Of a stretch of 64,000 nucleotides of DNA, positions 52,289 through 62,134 are shown piece after piece; positions within the stretch are counted from its first letter, which is position 1, and each line of letters begins with the position of its first letter. Position numbers and translations under genes: made by a program. The notes under the pieces were generated by a model. That model did not search any database and was not told the DNA's origin. It worked only from the letters and a program-made list of their open reading frames with translations. This DNA is from Cohnella sp. AR92 (GTDB lineage: Bacteria; Bacillota; Bacilli; Paenibacillales; Paenibacillaceae). Location of the stretch: positions 168,929 to 232,928 of the forward strand of contig NZ_RZJR01000008.1 of assembly GCF_003990975.1 (NCBI RefSeq). Direction: 5' to 3'.

Positions 52289-52693
52289 TCAGCTGACGAC
52301 GACTGCGCTGTCGATCTGGGTAAACACATGCTCCTTCATCGAGGAGCCGTCCAATGCGGTTACGACAGTGCGGTTAGGCACGTTGACGATCATCGCAATA
52401 TCCCGGAACAGAACGAGTGAATCCTTGGCTCCTTTGGCTTCCGCTTGATCGACAGCGCTTGCTATGCGATCGAGCTGGTCCGGTTGGAGCTTAATGCCTC
52501 TCTGCTGAAGCCTCTGTTCCGCGTGATGGCTGAACTTCAATCTGGCTTGATCAAGCAGTTGCTGAAAAGAAGTCTCTGGATGGCTTGCCGCTGCCGAAGT
52601 GCCGCCATCGGATTGCGCAGGATACGTCCGTCTGCCTTGTACGGGTCCAAGCCGGCTAGCCGCCAGTTGGCCGACAAGCATCCGGTCACTCAC
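52289..52693 (-). CDS. Flagellar operon protein (TIGR02530 type)
   Basis: 134 residues from a GTG start with GGAGGTGA 6 bases upstream. The C-terminal half carries the family core LKFSHHAEQRLQQRGIKLQ, DSLVLFRDIAMIVNVPNRTVVTALD. These small proteins occur between flgD and flgE in many Bacillota; no biochemical function is established. It overlaps flgD by 8 bases. Confidence 0.9.
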   Translation of the reverse strand: MSDRMLVGQLAASRLGPVQGRRTYPAQSDGGTSAAASHPETSFQQLLDQARLKFSHHAEQRLQQRGIKLQPDQLDRIASAVDQAEAKGAKDSLVLFRDIAMIVNVPNRTVVTALDGSSMKEHVFTQIDSAVVVS

Positions 52694-53174
52694 CCGTGCT
52701 CACCTCCGCGTCCGAACCTTTTGTCGTCGGATAGGCGATGGAAGTGACTTCATCCACCTTGATCTCGGCCGCTCCGATTCTCGCGTAGGACAGGCCGTCC
52801 TTAGACACGATCGAATCCACGATGCCGGATTTCTCGACCGTATTGCCGCGGTTGTCCGTCTCGTTCCAGGTGACGTTCATTCCAAGCATGTTGGCAACCA
52901 TTCCAGGCGCGTTCCGCAGCGCTTGAATCTGTGTTGCCATGTTCATCGTCTGCTCCAACGCCGAGAACTGCGCCATCTGCGAGATGAACTCTTTGTCTTC
53001 CATCGGCTGCATCGGGTCTTGGTTCTGAAGCTGGGTAATCAGAATCCTCAAGAATTCGTCCTTGCCCAACGTGGAGCCCGATTCCTTGGAAGAAGATTGC
53101 TTGGCCGCCGTTTGCACGTTCTTATCGGAGTAATAAGGCCATTGGGCCGCTGGGCCCACTCCGCTGCTTGCCAT
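52686..53174 (-). CDS. flgD: Hook cap/scaffold protein FlgD
   Basis: 162 residues, the short Bacillus form. N-terminal signature LGKDEFLRILITQLQNQDPMQPMEDKEFISQMAQFSALEQ is intact. The C-terminal domain is a small barrel with VEKSGIVDSIVSKDGLSYARIG. It caps the growing hook and is lost later. Confidence 0.95.
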   Translation of the reverse strand: MASSGVGPAAQWPYYSDKNVQTAAKQSSSKESGSTLGKDEFLRILITQLQNQDPMQPMEDKEFISQMAQFSALEQTMNMATQIQALRNAPGMVANMLGMNVTWNETDNRGNTVEKSGIVDSIVSKDGLSYARIGAAEIKVDEVTSIAYPTTKGSDAEVSTGE

Positions 53175-53194
53175 TCCGATTCACCTCCCCGCCG

Positions 53195-54607
53195 TTATGC
53201 CGTCGTGTTGATCGAAGCTCCAAATCCTGCTTCGCGAATCAATGTGGTTCTCTCCAGCTCGTCCTCGAAATTAACCGGCTCTTCAATCGCTCCGTCTTTA
53301 TGCTGTCTGGCGCGGTTGCCGTTCTGTTCGGAACCGGAGCCGCGATCCTGGTCGTTCAGGAAGGACGTGGAATCCGAAGCGTCTTGAGGCTGCTGCACGA
53401 CTTCAATTCGTTCGACCTGAATGCCTTGGCTCTGCAGAGCGCTGCGAAGCATGCTCATCTGATTCTCGATCAGATCCTTGGCCGTTCCGGAATGCGTCAG
53501 GAATTGGGCGGTCAATTGGCCGTCCTGCATGGAGATGCGCACGTCCACTTGTCCCAGATGCTCGGGCGTCAGCGTAATCTTCGCTTCCGTGAAGCCGTTG
53601 CCGTTCGTTAGAACGAACTGCCTCACCAGATAATTGCCGACTTGCTGGCTGAACTGCTGGACAGGCACTTGGGCAGGCAATGCCGGCTTCGAGCTGGAAA
53701 GCTCGGTATTCCGGTTAGCCAAGTCCTGCGTCTGCAGCGTCCAAGCGAGCGTCGTCGAGCCGTTGTTCGCGGAAGAGGAACTGTCGTCTACCGGATTAAC
53801 GACCGAAGAGTCCGATTCCGCCGAGGATGCCGTCGCTTCCTGCTGCAAGTTCCAGTAAAGGACCGGTTCCTTGAAGACGGAAGGCTTGCGAATCTCCGAT
53901 GCGGATTGCTGGTGAATCGTCTGTGTCGAAGCTTGCTGCTGCACCCCAGCTGTTCCAATCGCTTGCGAGGTTCCGACTCGAATCGGATCCGCCTGTTTGT
54001 CTGCAGTCGACTCGACATCCAGCTCGATGCCGGAAGCCGGGCCCGCGGCCGCCAGTAGCTGCTTCAATTGATCGGTTACATTCTCCAGCTTGTTAGGGTC
54101 CAGCTTGCCGTTGTTGCTCTTTGAAGCTTGCTGCAGAAGCTGGAGCAGGAGCAGCAGATTTGCCGGCTGCCCGGTTGCCGCCGAAGCCCCTTCCTCCACC
54201 GTGCTCGCGCCGTCAGTCTCGCCGTTCCCGCCGGCAAGATCCGCCGGAACCGTCGTATCCTGGAGCAAGGCTTGGAGCGCCGCCAACAGTTCGCTTAACG
54301 CATCCTGCGTTTTGCCATCGGTCTCTTCGTCAGAAGCAGGGTCCGCAAGCTGCTGAACCAAAGCGTTCAACGCCGCCAGAAGGGAGTCTCCGTCTTCTTG
54401 CTGGCCTTCCGTCCCTAAACCGCCGATAAACGCCGCAAGTCCGACTGGCAGTGCCAATCCGTTGCCGGCTGCGTTGTCCTGGTTCTGTCCGCCTATCGCC
54501 TGAACGAGCGCTCCCGCGAAACCGCCGCTTCCCGAAGACTTTCCCGTCCCGCCCTGATTCGTTAAAGCAGCGGAGACAGGAGCCGTATTCGTTACGATCA
54601 TGTTCAT
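53195..54607 (-). CDS. fliK: Flagellar hook-length control protein FliK
   Basis: 470 residues. The N-terminal ~340 are variable, rich in Q, S, A, L and G, as usual for the molecular ruler part. The C-terminal domain (about 350-430) is conserved: FTEAKITLTPEHLGQVDVRI, GQLTAQFLTHSGTAKDLIENQMSMLRSALQSQGI. It measures hook length and triggers the FlhB switch. Confidence 0.94.
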   Translation of the reverse strand: MNMIVTNTAPVSAALTNQGGTGKSSGSGGFAGALVQAIGGQNQDNAAGNGLALPVGLAAFIGGLGTEGQQEDGDSLLAALNALVQQLADPASDEETDGKTQDALSELLAALQALLQDTTVPADLAGGNGETDGASTVEEGASAATGQPANLLLLLQLLQQASKSNNGKLDPNKLENVTDQLKQLLAAAGPASGIELDVESTADKQADPIRVGTSQAIGTAGVQQQASTQTIHQQSASEIRKPSVFKEPVLYWNLQQEATASSAESDSSVVNPVDDSSSSANNGSTTLAWTLQTQDLANRNTELSSSKPALPAQVPVQQFSQQVGNYLVRQFVLTNGNGFTEAKITLTPEHLGQVDVRISMQDGQLTAQFLTHSGTAKDLIENQMSMLRSALQSQGIQVERIEVVQQPQDASDSTSFLNDQDRGSGSEQNGNRARQHKDGAIEEPVNFEDELERTTLIREAGFGASINTTA

Positions 54608-54653
54608 GTTCTCACCTCCTCTCGTCGGATTGGCAAGTACCGTACATTAATCA

Positions 54654-55571
54654 TTAAGGATTCGCCGGCATAAGCTTGCTGACCAGGTCGGCCGTTTTTT
54701 TCTTGGCATCCTTGTCATCCAGATTCGCCATAGCCGCAAGGACCTGCGATCGGGATGAATCGGTCAACGCGCCGAGAATGCGGAGAGTCTTGGATTGATT
54801 CGACTGCGACATCTCCAGCAGGATAGCGGCCGCGCTTGCCGGTTGCATGGAAGAGAACGTGTTCTTAAGCTCGGACGTATCCAGAATGGAAGTATCCGAA
54901 TTCACCGATTCCAGCTCCTTGATCCGGGACTGGAGAGCCGCCAGCTCTTGATTCTCGACGCTATCGGCGTCCTTAAGTCTCGTCGTCACTTCCGCCGCTA
55001 CCTTCGGAGTCATCTTCTCCAGAATTCGCCCTCTCTGCGTATCGGTCATCGAACCGAGCACGAGAGACGCTTCCTCGAGGGTCATGCTCTCCAGAATCGG
55101 AGCGGCCTTCCCAGGCGTCATCTTGCCGTACATATCGGCCAGTCCCGAGATCTTCGAATCATATTGCTCGGAGGTGATCGATTGCTCTTGCGACTGCTTG
55201 GTCAGAGAATCGAGCTGGCTCTTCAGCTCGGTAATCGTCTTCTCGTTCTGGGTATTCTTGTCTTTCTCCTGCTGCAGGGCGGTCTGTCCGTTTACCACCT
55301 GTGCGTTCAGCTCGTCGATCTTCTTCTTGGCGTTGCTGACCGTGAGTTCTTCTTCGCTGACTGCGGCGGCATCCGGTTTAGACGGTTCCGGCAGAATCGC
55401 GCTTAACCCCGGAATCTTGTTGCCTACCTTTAGGGCCGAGTCTCTTAAATCTCCATTGAACGCGAGCAACAAAACACCTAGCAGAACGGCTGTGAACAAG
55501 ATGGGAGTCAGGAAAAAGAGAAACCGCTCGAAGCCGGAATAGCCTTCTTTCTCCACGTTAGCATCCGACAC
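54654..55571 (-). CDS. MotE-family/YlxF-like membrane protein
   Basis: 305 residues from GTG 55571, 7 bases after AAGGAGG. A membrane helix (FLFFLTPILFTAVLLGVLLLAF, about 20-41) is followed by a coiled coil (about 85-145) and two MgtE-N-like repeats, LADMYGKMTPGKAAPILESMTLEEASLVLGSM and a second copy after TSELKNTFSSMQPASAAAILLEM. The position between fliJ and fliK matches ylxF of B. subtilis. A chaperone role for motor proteins is suggested by MotE relatives. Confidence 0.88.
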   Translation of the reverse strand: MSDANVEKEGYSGFERFLFFLTPILFTAVLLGVLLLAFNGDLRDSALKVGNKIPGLSAILPEPSKPDAAAVSEEELTVSNAKKKIDELNAQVVNGQTALQQEKDKNTQNEKTITELKSQLDSLTKQSQEQSITSEQYDSKISGLADMYGKMTPGKAAPILESMTLEEASLVLGSMTDTQRGRILEKMTPKVAAEVTTRLKDADSVENQELAALQSRIKELESVNSDTSILDTSELKNTFSSMQPASAAAILLEMSQSNQSKTLRILGALTDSSRSQVLAAMANLDDKDAKKKTADLVSKLMPANP

Positions 55572-55617
55572 GATATTCCCTCCTTCTCTGTATGGATGTT
55601 GTACTTGATGGAATCTC

Positions 55618-56064
55618 TTATCTCCTAGCCGAGGCAACCGCCCTCATCACAGCCATCTCGTCAAGAGCGCTCTGTTCCTGGGCAAGAGCCTGCTGCACGA
55701 ACAGCTCTTTGGCCCTGTCGCGTGCGTTCAGCCATACCTTCTCGTCGACGGTGCGGTCGGCCAGCTTCCTCTGGCGCAGCCTGGCAGCTTCCTTCGCCTT
55801 GCGAACGCCTTCGCGCTGCTGTCGAATCCGCTGCTCCAGCCAGCCTATGTATTCTTGCATTCTCTGAATCTCGAACAAAGAGGTCGGCCGCTTGGTTTGC
55901 TCCGACAAGGCTTCGGCCATCTGCTCCAAATCCCGGGTCAGCGAAGCCAGCGTATCTTCCTCCGCTTTAAGCTTGCCAAGCGAGGCGGCATATTCCCATT
56001 CCGCCATCGCCTTCTCGCTGCCTTTAAGATCGACAATCTTCTGAAGCGGATAATGGAATCTCAA
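55618..56064 (-). CDS. fliJ: Flagellar export chaperone FliJ
   Basis: 148 residues, almost entirely helical coiled coil: FHYPLQKIVDLKGSEKAMAEWEYA, then LEQRIRQQREGVRKAKEAARLRQRKLADRTVDEKVW. It acts as the central stalk of the FliI ATPase, encoded 12 bases upstream. Confidence 0.93.
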   Translation of the reverse strand: MRFHYPLQKIVDLKGSEKAMAEWEYAASLGKLKAEEDTLASLTRDLEQMAEALSEQTKRPTSLFEIQRMQEYIGWLEQRIRQQREGVRKAKEAARLRQRKLADRTVDEKVWLNARDRAKELFVQQALAQEQSALDEMAVMRAVASARR

Positions 56065-56076
56065 CGCTTGTCAACC

Positions 56077-57399
56077 TCATCTCTTGTAGAAATCGATGAT
56101 CAATCTCTCTTGGGCATCCTGGAGAGTCACTTTCTCGGTCGTCTTCTGCCTGGTATAGGAGTTGATCGTCTGGATAAACTGGATCGATTTATCGATTTCC
56201 GGATTCGTTCCCTTCTGGTACGCCCCGATATTGATGAGGTCTTCCGAATCCTTATAAACAGAGAGCAGCCGCTTAAGCTGTTCCGCCGAATCTTGCTGGT
56301 CCTCGGAGACGATATCCTTCATGACCCGGCTCACGCTGGCCAGCACGTCGATCGCGGGATAATGCCCTTTGTGGGCGAGCTGCCTGCTGAGCACGATATG
56401 GCCGTCCAGAATCCCCCGGACGGCGTCGGCAACGGGTTCGTTCATGTCGTCCCCGTCGACAAGCACCGTATAGAAAGCGGTAATGGATCCGGTCGGACCG
56501 GTTCCCGCCCTCTCCAACAGCTTAGGTAGAGCGGCGAAGACGGATGGCGTATAGCCTCTCGTCGCAGGAGGCTCGCCGATCGCGAGGCCTACTTCGCGAA
56601 GCGCCATCGCATAACGCGTGACGGAGTCCATCATCAGCATGACGTTAAGGCCGCGGTCCCGGAAATATTCCGCGATCGTAGTCGCGATCAAAGCGCCCTT
56701 CATGCGAATCAGCGCGGGTTGATCGGAGGTCGCCACGATCACGACCGAGCGGGCTAGGCCTTCGGGCCCAAGATCCCGCTCGATGAACTCCAGTACTTCG
56801 CGCCCCCGCTCACCGATGAGTCCGATGACATTCACGTCAGCCGAAGTATTGCGAGCGACCATTCCGAGAAGGGTACTCTTGCCCACGCCGGAACCGGCGA
56901 AGATACCCATCCGTTGGCCTTGGCCGACCGTCAGCAAGCCGTCGATGCAGCGAACGCCGGTCCCTAACGGTTCGACGACCCGAGGCCGATTCAGCGGATT
57001 GCCCGGCGAATTGTGCGTCGAGTAGCGGGGCATTCTCGCCGGAAGGCTTGAACCGTCCAGAGGCCTGCCGAGTCCGTCAAGTACTTTGCCCAATAGCTCG
57101 GAACCGACTTGTACGGTCAGAGGACCTCCTGTCGCAACGACATCGCATCCGGGACCGACCGAATGAAGATCGCCTAACGGCATGAGCAGCACCCGATTGT
57201 CCTTGAAGCCGACGACCTCCGCAAGGATGGGAGCGCCGCCCTTATGAGGATGGATGGCGCAGACGTCGCCGATGCTGGCATCCGGTCCCTCGGATTCAAC
57301 CGTTAAACCGATAATTTGGGTTACCTTGCCGTTGACTCGGATCGGATCCAGATGCAGGAGAGCTTCTTCGTACCGGGATGCGTCAAGAAGTCTGGACAT
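56077..57399 (-). CDS. fliI: Flagellum-specific ATPase FliI
   Basis: 440 residues. Walker A AGSGVGKST at about 168-176, Walker B region RDRGLNVMLMMDSVTRYAMALREVGLAIGEPPATRGYTPSVF. N-terminal beta-barrel to ~95. It energises substrate unloading at the export gate. Overlaps fliH by 17 bases. Confidence 0.97.
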   Translation of the reverse strand: MSRLLDASRYEEALLHLDPIRVNGKVTQIIGLTVESEGPDASIGDVCAIHPHKGGAPILAEVVGFKDNRVLLMPLGDLHSVGPGCDVVATGGPLTVQVGSELLGKVLDGLGRPLDGSSLPARMPRYSTHNSPGNPLNRPRVVEPLGTGVRCIDGLLTVGQGQRMGIFAGSGVGKSTLLGMVARNTSADVNVIGLIGERGREVLEFIERDLGPEGLARSVVIVATSDQPALIRMKGALIATTIAEYFRDRGLNVMLMMDSVTRYAMALREVGLAIGEPPATRGYTPSVFAALPKLLERAGTGPTGSITAFYTVLVDGDDMNEPVADAVRGILDGHIVLSRQLAHKGHYPAIDVLASVSRVMKDIVSEDQQDSAEQLKRLLSVYKDSEDLINIGAYQKGTNPEIDKSIQFIQTINSYTRQKTTEKVTLQDAQERLIIDFYKR

Positions 57400-58225
57400 C
57401 GGAATCCCTCTCTTCGGCCGGATGAGCGGCGATTCGCAGCAATTCCTGGCGAATCGCGGACAGTTGGGTGTCGATTCTAGCGTCTATGCTGCCGAAGGAA
57501 GTGCGAATGATGCAGCCTCCCTCGCCGACCGTTTGGTCGGGGATGATCTGCAGCTCCGCCTGCGAATCGATGCCGAGCGCCAGCTCGTCCTTCGCCGCTT
57601 GCAGGAACGCGAACTGGGAAGGGGCCACGCACAGGGTGATCACTCCCTGCTCCTTGCGTCTTGCTAGAGCCCGCGAGATCAACTGAATCGTCAGCTCCGG
57701 CGTCTCCTCGATCTTCGAGGCGATCACCTTCTCGGCGATGCGGCTGCTTAACTCGACAAGGAACAGCTCTGCATCCGCAATGATGCTCTCCTTCGCTAGG
57801 TACGCTTGTTTGACGATCGCTTCCGCTTCTTGAAGCGTATGCTCCCATCGCTCGCGCATCTGGCGTTCCGCCTGCTCGCTGCCTTGGATGAAGCCTTCTT
57901 CGTAGCCTTGCTGCCTGGCGTTCTCGGCGATCTGCTCATCCTCTTGCCTGCGGCCTTGCCACCACTCGTCGGCGTCTTGTTCCGCTTGCGACCGGATGTG
58001 CTCCGCTTCTTCCCTGGCTTGGGTTACCATATCTTCGGCAACCTGTTGGGCGTCTTGCAGAATTCGATCTTTCATCGATTGTGTTTCGACATCAACTTCG
58101 GATATTCCTTCGGAATCGTCGGCGGAATCCGAAATATTTCGCGGTTTGGTCGCCAATCGAAGCTGTTCGATCCGTTTGAGGTCTTCAATCGAGATCACAT
58201 GGGAGGATTTGATCAGATTAGACAA
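57383..58225 (-). CDS. fliH: Flagellar export ATPase regulator FliH
   Basis: 280 residues. N-terminal region with IKSSHVISIEDLKRIEQL, a long helix rich in E, Q, A and R (about 65-150) and a C-terminal V-ATPase-E-like domain (LVELSSRIAEKVIASKI, VGEGGCIIRTSFGSIDARIDTQL). It holds FliI at the C-ring. Overlaps fliG by 8 bases. Confidence 0.94.
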   Translation of the reverse strand: MSNLIKSSHVISIEDLKRIEQLRLATKPRNISDSADDSEGISEVDVETQSMKDRILQDAQQVAEDMVTQAREEAEHIRSQAEQDADEWWQGRRQEDEQIAENARQQGYEEGFIQGSEQAERQMRERWEHTLQEAEAIVKQAYLAKESIIADAELFLVELSSRIAEKVIASKIEETPELTIQLISRALARRKEQGVITLCVAPSQFAFLQAAKDELALGIDSQAELQIIPDQTVGEGGCIIRTSFGSIDARIDTQLSAIRQELLRIAAHPAEERDSDVQTS

Positions 58226-59243
58226 TAATATCGTCTCCTCCGCCGCGTGCGATAATGATCTCGCCCGCTTCTTCGAGCCTGCGGATCGTCGCTACGATGC
58301 GCGTCTGCGCTTCCTCCACGTCGCGCAGCCGCACGGGCCCCATGTATTCCATCTCTTCCTTGAACGTATCCGCCATTCGCTTCGACATGTTCCGGAAGAT
58401 CGCTTCCCGAACTTCCTCGCTTGCCACCTTGAGGGCGAGCTGAAGATCGGCATTCTCGATGTCGCGAATGATGCGCTGAATGGAACGGTTGTCCAGATTG
58501 ACGATATCCTCGAAGACGAACATCCGCTTCTTGATCTCTTCCGCCAGCTCCGGATCCTGAATCTCGAGGGAATCGAGAATCGTGCGTTCCGTCCCGCGGT
58601 CGACGCCGTTCAGGATCTGGACGATCGCCTCGATGCCGCCCGCGTTCGTGTAGTCCTGAGTAACCGTGGACGACAGCTTCTGTTCGAGCACTCGCTCCAC
58701 TTGCGCGATGACGTCCGGCGAGGTGCTGTCCATCAAGGCGATTCTCCTGGCCACCTCCGCCTGTTTGTCTTGAGGAAGCGAGGAGAGCACGGCGGACGAT
58801 TGATCCGGCTGAAGGTAAGACAGCACGAGAGCGATCGTCTGCGGGTTCTCGTTCTGGATAAAGTTGAGGATCTGGGTCGGCTCCGCCTTCCTCGCGAAGT
58901 CGAAAGGCCTGACCTGCAGCGTAGCCGTAAGGCGATGCAGGATGTCCGAAGCCTTCTGCGAACCGAGCGCCTTCTCCAGAATCTCCTTCGCATACGTAAT
59001 GCCGCCTTGAGAGATGAACTCTTGAGCCAGGCAGATCTGATGGAATTCCTGCAGAATCGCATCCTTCTCCGCGCTGTCCACCTTGCGGACATTCGCGATC
59101 TCGAGCGTCAATTGCTCGATCTCGTCGTCGCGCAGATGCTTGAAGATCTGCGCGGATACATCCGGCCCCAGCGTAATCAGCAGAATCGCTGCTTTCTGGC
59201 GGCCGCTTAATTGATAATTGCCCGTTCCCAACTTAGCCACCAT
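58218..59243 (-). CDS. fliG: Flagellar switch protein FliG
   Basis: 341 residues from ATG 59243 after AGAGGT, which leaves no overlap with fliF. N-terminal: LSGRQKAAILLITLGPDVSAQIFKHL; middle with the EHPQ-like segment QNENPQTIALVLSYLQPD; C-terminal charged torque helix with REAIFRNMSKRMADTFKEEMEYMGPVRLRDVEEAQ. Confidence 0.97.
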   Translation of the reverse strand: MVAKLGTGNYQLSGRQKAAILLITLGPDVSAQIFKHLRDDEIEQLTLEIANVRKVDSAEKDAILQEFHQICLAQEFISQGGITYAKEILEKALGSQKASDILHRLTATLQVRPFDFARKAEPTQILNFIQNENPQTIALVLSYLQPDQSSAVLSSLPQDKQAEVARRIALMDSTSPDVIAQVERVLEQKLSSTVTQDYTNAGGIEAIVQILNGVDRGTERTILDSLEIQDPELAEEIKKRMFVFEDIVNLDNRSIQRIIRDIENADLQLALKVASEEVREAIFRNMSKRMADTFKEEMEYMGPVRLRDVEEAQTRIVATIRRLEEAGEIIIARGGGDDIIV

Positions 59244-59251
59244 AGACACCT

Positions 59252-60829
59252 CTATTCATCAACAAGCCACGTCCGGAGAAGATTGACGAATTCGTCCGGC
59301 TTGCGCTTGGCCAATCCTTCAAGCTGCTTGCGTACCTGGTTCTCGTTCGAAACGCTGTCGATGTCGATCGTCGGCGTCTCCACCCGAGGCAGTTCTGCCG
59401 CTGCGAGTTCCGCTTCCTCTCTCGCTTTCTTGCGGCGGCGATAGAGAAGGTAGCCTCCTCCGCCGAGCAGAGCGAGGGCTGCGATAGCGCCGATGGCGAT
59501 GGAAGAGGACGATGCCGAGAAGCCTCCGGAGCCGGACGTTCCTACATCGAACGATTCCGAGATGACGGATACCCGCTTCGCAAGCTCGTCGTCCGGCAGG
59601 TTCTGGCCGGAATCCGCCAGCAGGGTGCGCACGTCGTTGACGAGCTTCTGCTGGATCGCCTGCTGTTTCTCCGGCGTCATGGTAGCCGAATCGACGGCGA
59701 CGCTGATGGAGAGATCCTTGACCTGGTAAGGCGCGAACGTCGTGCTCGTCTGAATTCGGGAAGGCTCGTAGTTCGTCGTCGACGAAGTCTTCTCCGAGGA
59801 AGAGCCGCTGCTGCCTCCGCTGGACGGGTAGTTCGCGATATCGGTCTGGCCGACGCCTGCGACTCCGCCCGTGGAGCTGTCCGAGCCGGTATACGATTCC
59901 GCCGAATTCTGCTCGCTGATCACAATGCCCTTGTTGTCGTTGTTATCAAGCGGCTTGACGATCGATTCCTGCTGCGTCTTCTGATCGAAGTTGAGCGAAG
60001 AGACGACGCTGACGACCATCTTGTCCATGCCGACCATCGTCGACAGGAATTGCTCGGTCTTCGTCTTGATTCCGTTCTCGAACTTGCGTTGAATCTCGAA
60101 TTGCTGATCGAGCAGCGTTCCGCTTACGGCCCCGCCGCTGCCTCCGACTTCGGAGGAAGGAGTCAACTGGCTCGACTGGCTCGTGATCGTAATGTCGTCG
60201 ACGTTCAGGTTAGGAACCGCCGTCTTCACGAGATTGAAGTAGCTGTCGATCTCCTCTTGCTTCGGACGGAAGCCCGGCTTAAAGGTAAGCTGAACGGAAG
60301 CGGATGCCCGTTCCTTATCCTCGTCGCTCAGGAATACGCTCTCTTGCGGCAGATTAACGAGAACCTTCGCCCGTTGGATGCCTTGCATGCCTTGGAGCAG
60401 TTGTTGGACTTCCCCGTTGAGGGCGTTGCGGTACTTCACGTTAAACTCCTGATCGGTCGTTCCGATCGAGGAGGAATTCTTGCTGAGCTCGGAGAATCCG
60501 ATGGAACCGTTCTGCACGAGCCCTTGCGAGCCAACCGCTACCTTCACTCTGGCTGCGTCGGCGCTCGGCACCGAGATGCTTGTTCCGCCGTTCTGCAGCT
60601 TGTAAGGAATGCCGCTGCTGTCCAGGTAATCCATGATGGCCTGGGAATCGGTCGAGTCCAAATTCTGAAACGCTAATTCGTATTCCGTTCTAGTGAACAG
60701 ATAGGTTAATAGGATAATGGCGATAATGAGAAATCCGGCCGTCGAGGCCAGCACCCATTTCTGGGTCTTGCTGTATTGATTCCAGAAGCCCTTCAGCTTC
60801 TCCCGCATTCGGGCCAACTTCTCGTTCAC
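59252..60829 (-). CDS. fliF: Flagellar MS-ring protein FliF
   Basis: 525 residues, two membrane helices (about 27-47 and 442-462) enclosing the periplasmic-side ring domains. Conserved RVKVAVGSQGLVQNGSIGFSEL, QGIQRAKVLVNLPQESVFL and the C-terminal FliG-binding peptide PDEFVNLLRTWLVDE. The 300-365 region is G/S-rich linker. Confidence 0.97.
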   Translation of the reverse strand: MNEKLARMREKLKGFWNQYSKTQKWVLASTAGFLIIAIILLTYLFTRTEYELAFQNLDSTDSQAIMDYLDSSGIPYKLQNGGTSISVPSADAARVKVAVGSQGLVQNGSIGFSELSKNSSSIGTTDQEFNVKYRNALNGEVQQLLQGMQGIQRAKVLVNLPQESVFLSDEDKERASASVQLTFKPGFRPKQEEIDSYFNLVKTAVPNLNVDDITITSQSSQLTPSSEVGGSGGAVSGTLLDQQFEIQRKFENGIKTKTEQFLSTMVGMDKMVVSVVSSLNFDQKTQQESIVKPLDNNDNKGIVISEQNSAESYTGSDSSTGGVAGVGQTDIANYPSSGGSSGSSSEKTSSTTNYEPSRIQTSTTFAPYQVKDLSISVAVDSATMTPEKQQAIQQKLVNDVRTLLADSGQNLPDDELAKRVSVISESFDVGTSGSGGFSASSSSIAIGAIAALALLGGGGYLLYRRRKKAREEAELAAAELPRVETPTIDIDSVSNENQVRKQLEGLAKRKPDEFVNLLRTWLVDE

Positions 60830-60873
60830 GATTCCACCTCACTAGCGAACTTTGCTGCATCGTTTGAAAGCGA

Positions 60874-61188
60874 TTAGATGGTTATCCGCATGATTTCCTG
60901 GTAAGCGTCGATAACCTTGTTCCGTATCTGTGAGGTTAAATCGAGACTAAGCTCGGCCTTGGAAGCGGCGATCATCACGTCGTTAACATCCGCTTGTCCG
61001 ATGATGAATTGATCCGTTACGTTATGTACGTTCTGTTCTTGGGCTGCCACCGAATCAAGCGCTTTCTGCAGGTAGTTCGAGAAGCTCTCGGTAACTTCCG
61101 CCGGAGTCGCGTTCTTAACCGCCGGATTGGCACTTGAAATTGTCGATTGAACTGCCGATATAGAATTTATAGCTGGTATATTAATCAT
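60874..61188 (-). CDS. fliE: Flagellar hook-basal body protein FliE
   Basis: 104 residues. The C-terminal SFSNYLQKALDSVAAQEQNV, DVMIAASKAELSLDLTSQIRNKVIDAYQEIMRI is the family core. FliE joins the MS ring to the rod. Confidence 0.95.
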   Translation of the reverse strand: MINIPAINSISAVQSTISSANPAVKNATPAEVTESFSNYLQKALDSVAAQEQNVHNVTDQFIIGQADVNDVMIAASKAELSLDLTSQIRNKVIDAYQEIMRITI

Positions 61189-61228
61189 ACTAGGACCTCC
61201 CCGGGATCAATGGATGCAAACCTCGATG

Positions 61229-61684
61229 TTATCGGCCAATCTCGAGAGACTTGGTGAACATCGACTTGCTGGCATTCAGCGCAGTGACGTTCGCTTCGTA
61301 GGAGCGCGTGGCCGAGATCATGTCGACCATCTCCTTCAGGATATCGACGTTCGGCATGCTGACCATTCCGTTCGCGTCCGCGTCCGGATGAGTCGGATTA
61401 TACACTTGCTTGAACGGAGTCGAGTCCTCGCGGATCTCCGTTACCCGAACGCCGCTTGCGCTCGTGTTCGCGTTCGTGCCGTCAAGCTTGCTGCTCAGAA
61501 TGTCGGAGAAGCTTGGCTGATCCGGCTCGAAGACGACTTCCTTCCGTCTGTAAGGCACGTATTCTCCGTTCACGTAGCTCGCTCTTGTCGTCTCGGCGTT
61601 GGCGATATTGGAGGAGATGACGTCCATCCGAAGCCGTTGCGCGGTCAAGGCCGATGCGCTTGAATCAAATCCGCTTAGTTTCAC
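61229..61684 (-). CDS. flgC: Flagellar proximal rod protein FlgC
   Basis: 151 residues with rod-protein ends: SASALTAQRLRMDVISSNIANAETTR and MVSMPNVDILKEMVDMISATRSYEANVTALNASKSM. It forms part of the rod with FlgB. Confidence 0.96.
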   Translation of the reverse strand: MKLSGFDSSASALTAQRLRMDVISSNIANAETTRASYVNGEYVPYRRKEVVFEPDQPSFSDILSSKLDGTNANTSASGVRVTEIREDSTPFKQVYNPTHPDADANGMVSMPNVDILKEMVDMISATRSYEANVTALNASKSMFTKSLEIGR

Positions 61685-61717
61685 TATGTATCCCCCTAAT
61701 CGTTATGCGTTTGCAAG

Positions 61718-62134
61718 TTAGGTTCCTTTGATTGCCGTTCTCATCATCTTGACGTCATGGTTGATCGCTTGGATGAACATATAGTACCTGAGCTGGTTCT
61801 CCGCAAGCTGCGACATTTCTTTATCGATATCCACGTTGTTCTTGCTGTTGTTGAAGATCGTGCTCTCATCCGTAACGACCTGAGCCTGAGGAGCGGATCC
61901 CGAAGCGCTTCCGATGACCATATGTCTCTCGTCCGTGCGCGTGCCGGCGAGGCTTCCCGCATTCCCCGAGCCCATCGCTTGCTCCAGCAGTTCTTCGAAT
62001 GCGACATCCGAGCGCTTGAAGTTAGGTGTATCTACGTTGGCTACATTGCTTGATATGACCTGCTGTCTCAAAGAAGCCGCCTTAACCGCTCCTTCCAGCC
62101 TCTGAAAGGATACGCCGCCTAACAAATCCACCAA
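61718..62134 (-). CDS. flgB: Flagellar proximal rod protein FlgB
   Basis: First gene of the fla/che operon. I place the start at TTG 62134 (6 bases after AGAGG); a GTG one codon later is equally possible. The longer open frame to 62209 enters the untranslated leader. About 138 residues: LEGAVKAASLRQQVISSNVANVDTPNFKRSDVAFEELL and the C-terminal NVDIDKEMSQLAENQLRYYMFIQAINHDVKMMRTAI. Confidence 0.95.
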   Translation of the reverse strand: MVDLLGGVSFQRLEGAVKAASLRQQVISSNVANVDTPNFKRSDVAFEELLEQAMGSGNAGSLAGTRTDERHMVIGSASGSAPQAQVVTDESTIFNNSKNNVDIDKEMSQLAENQLRYYMFIQAINHDVKMMRTAIKGT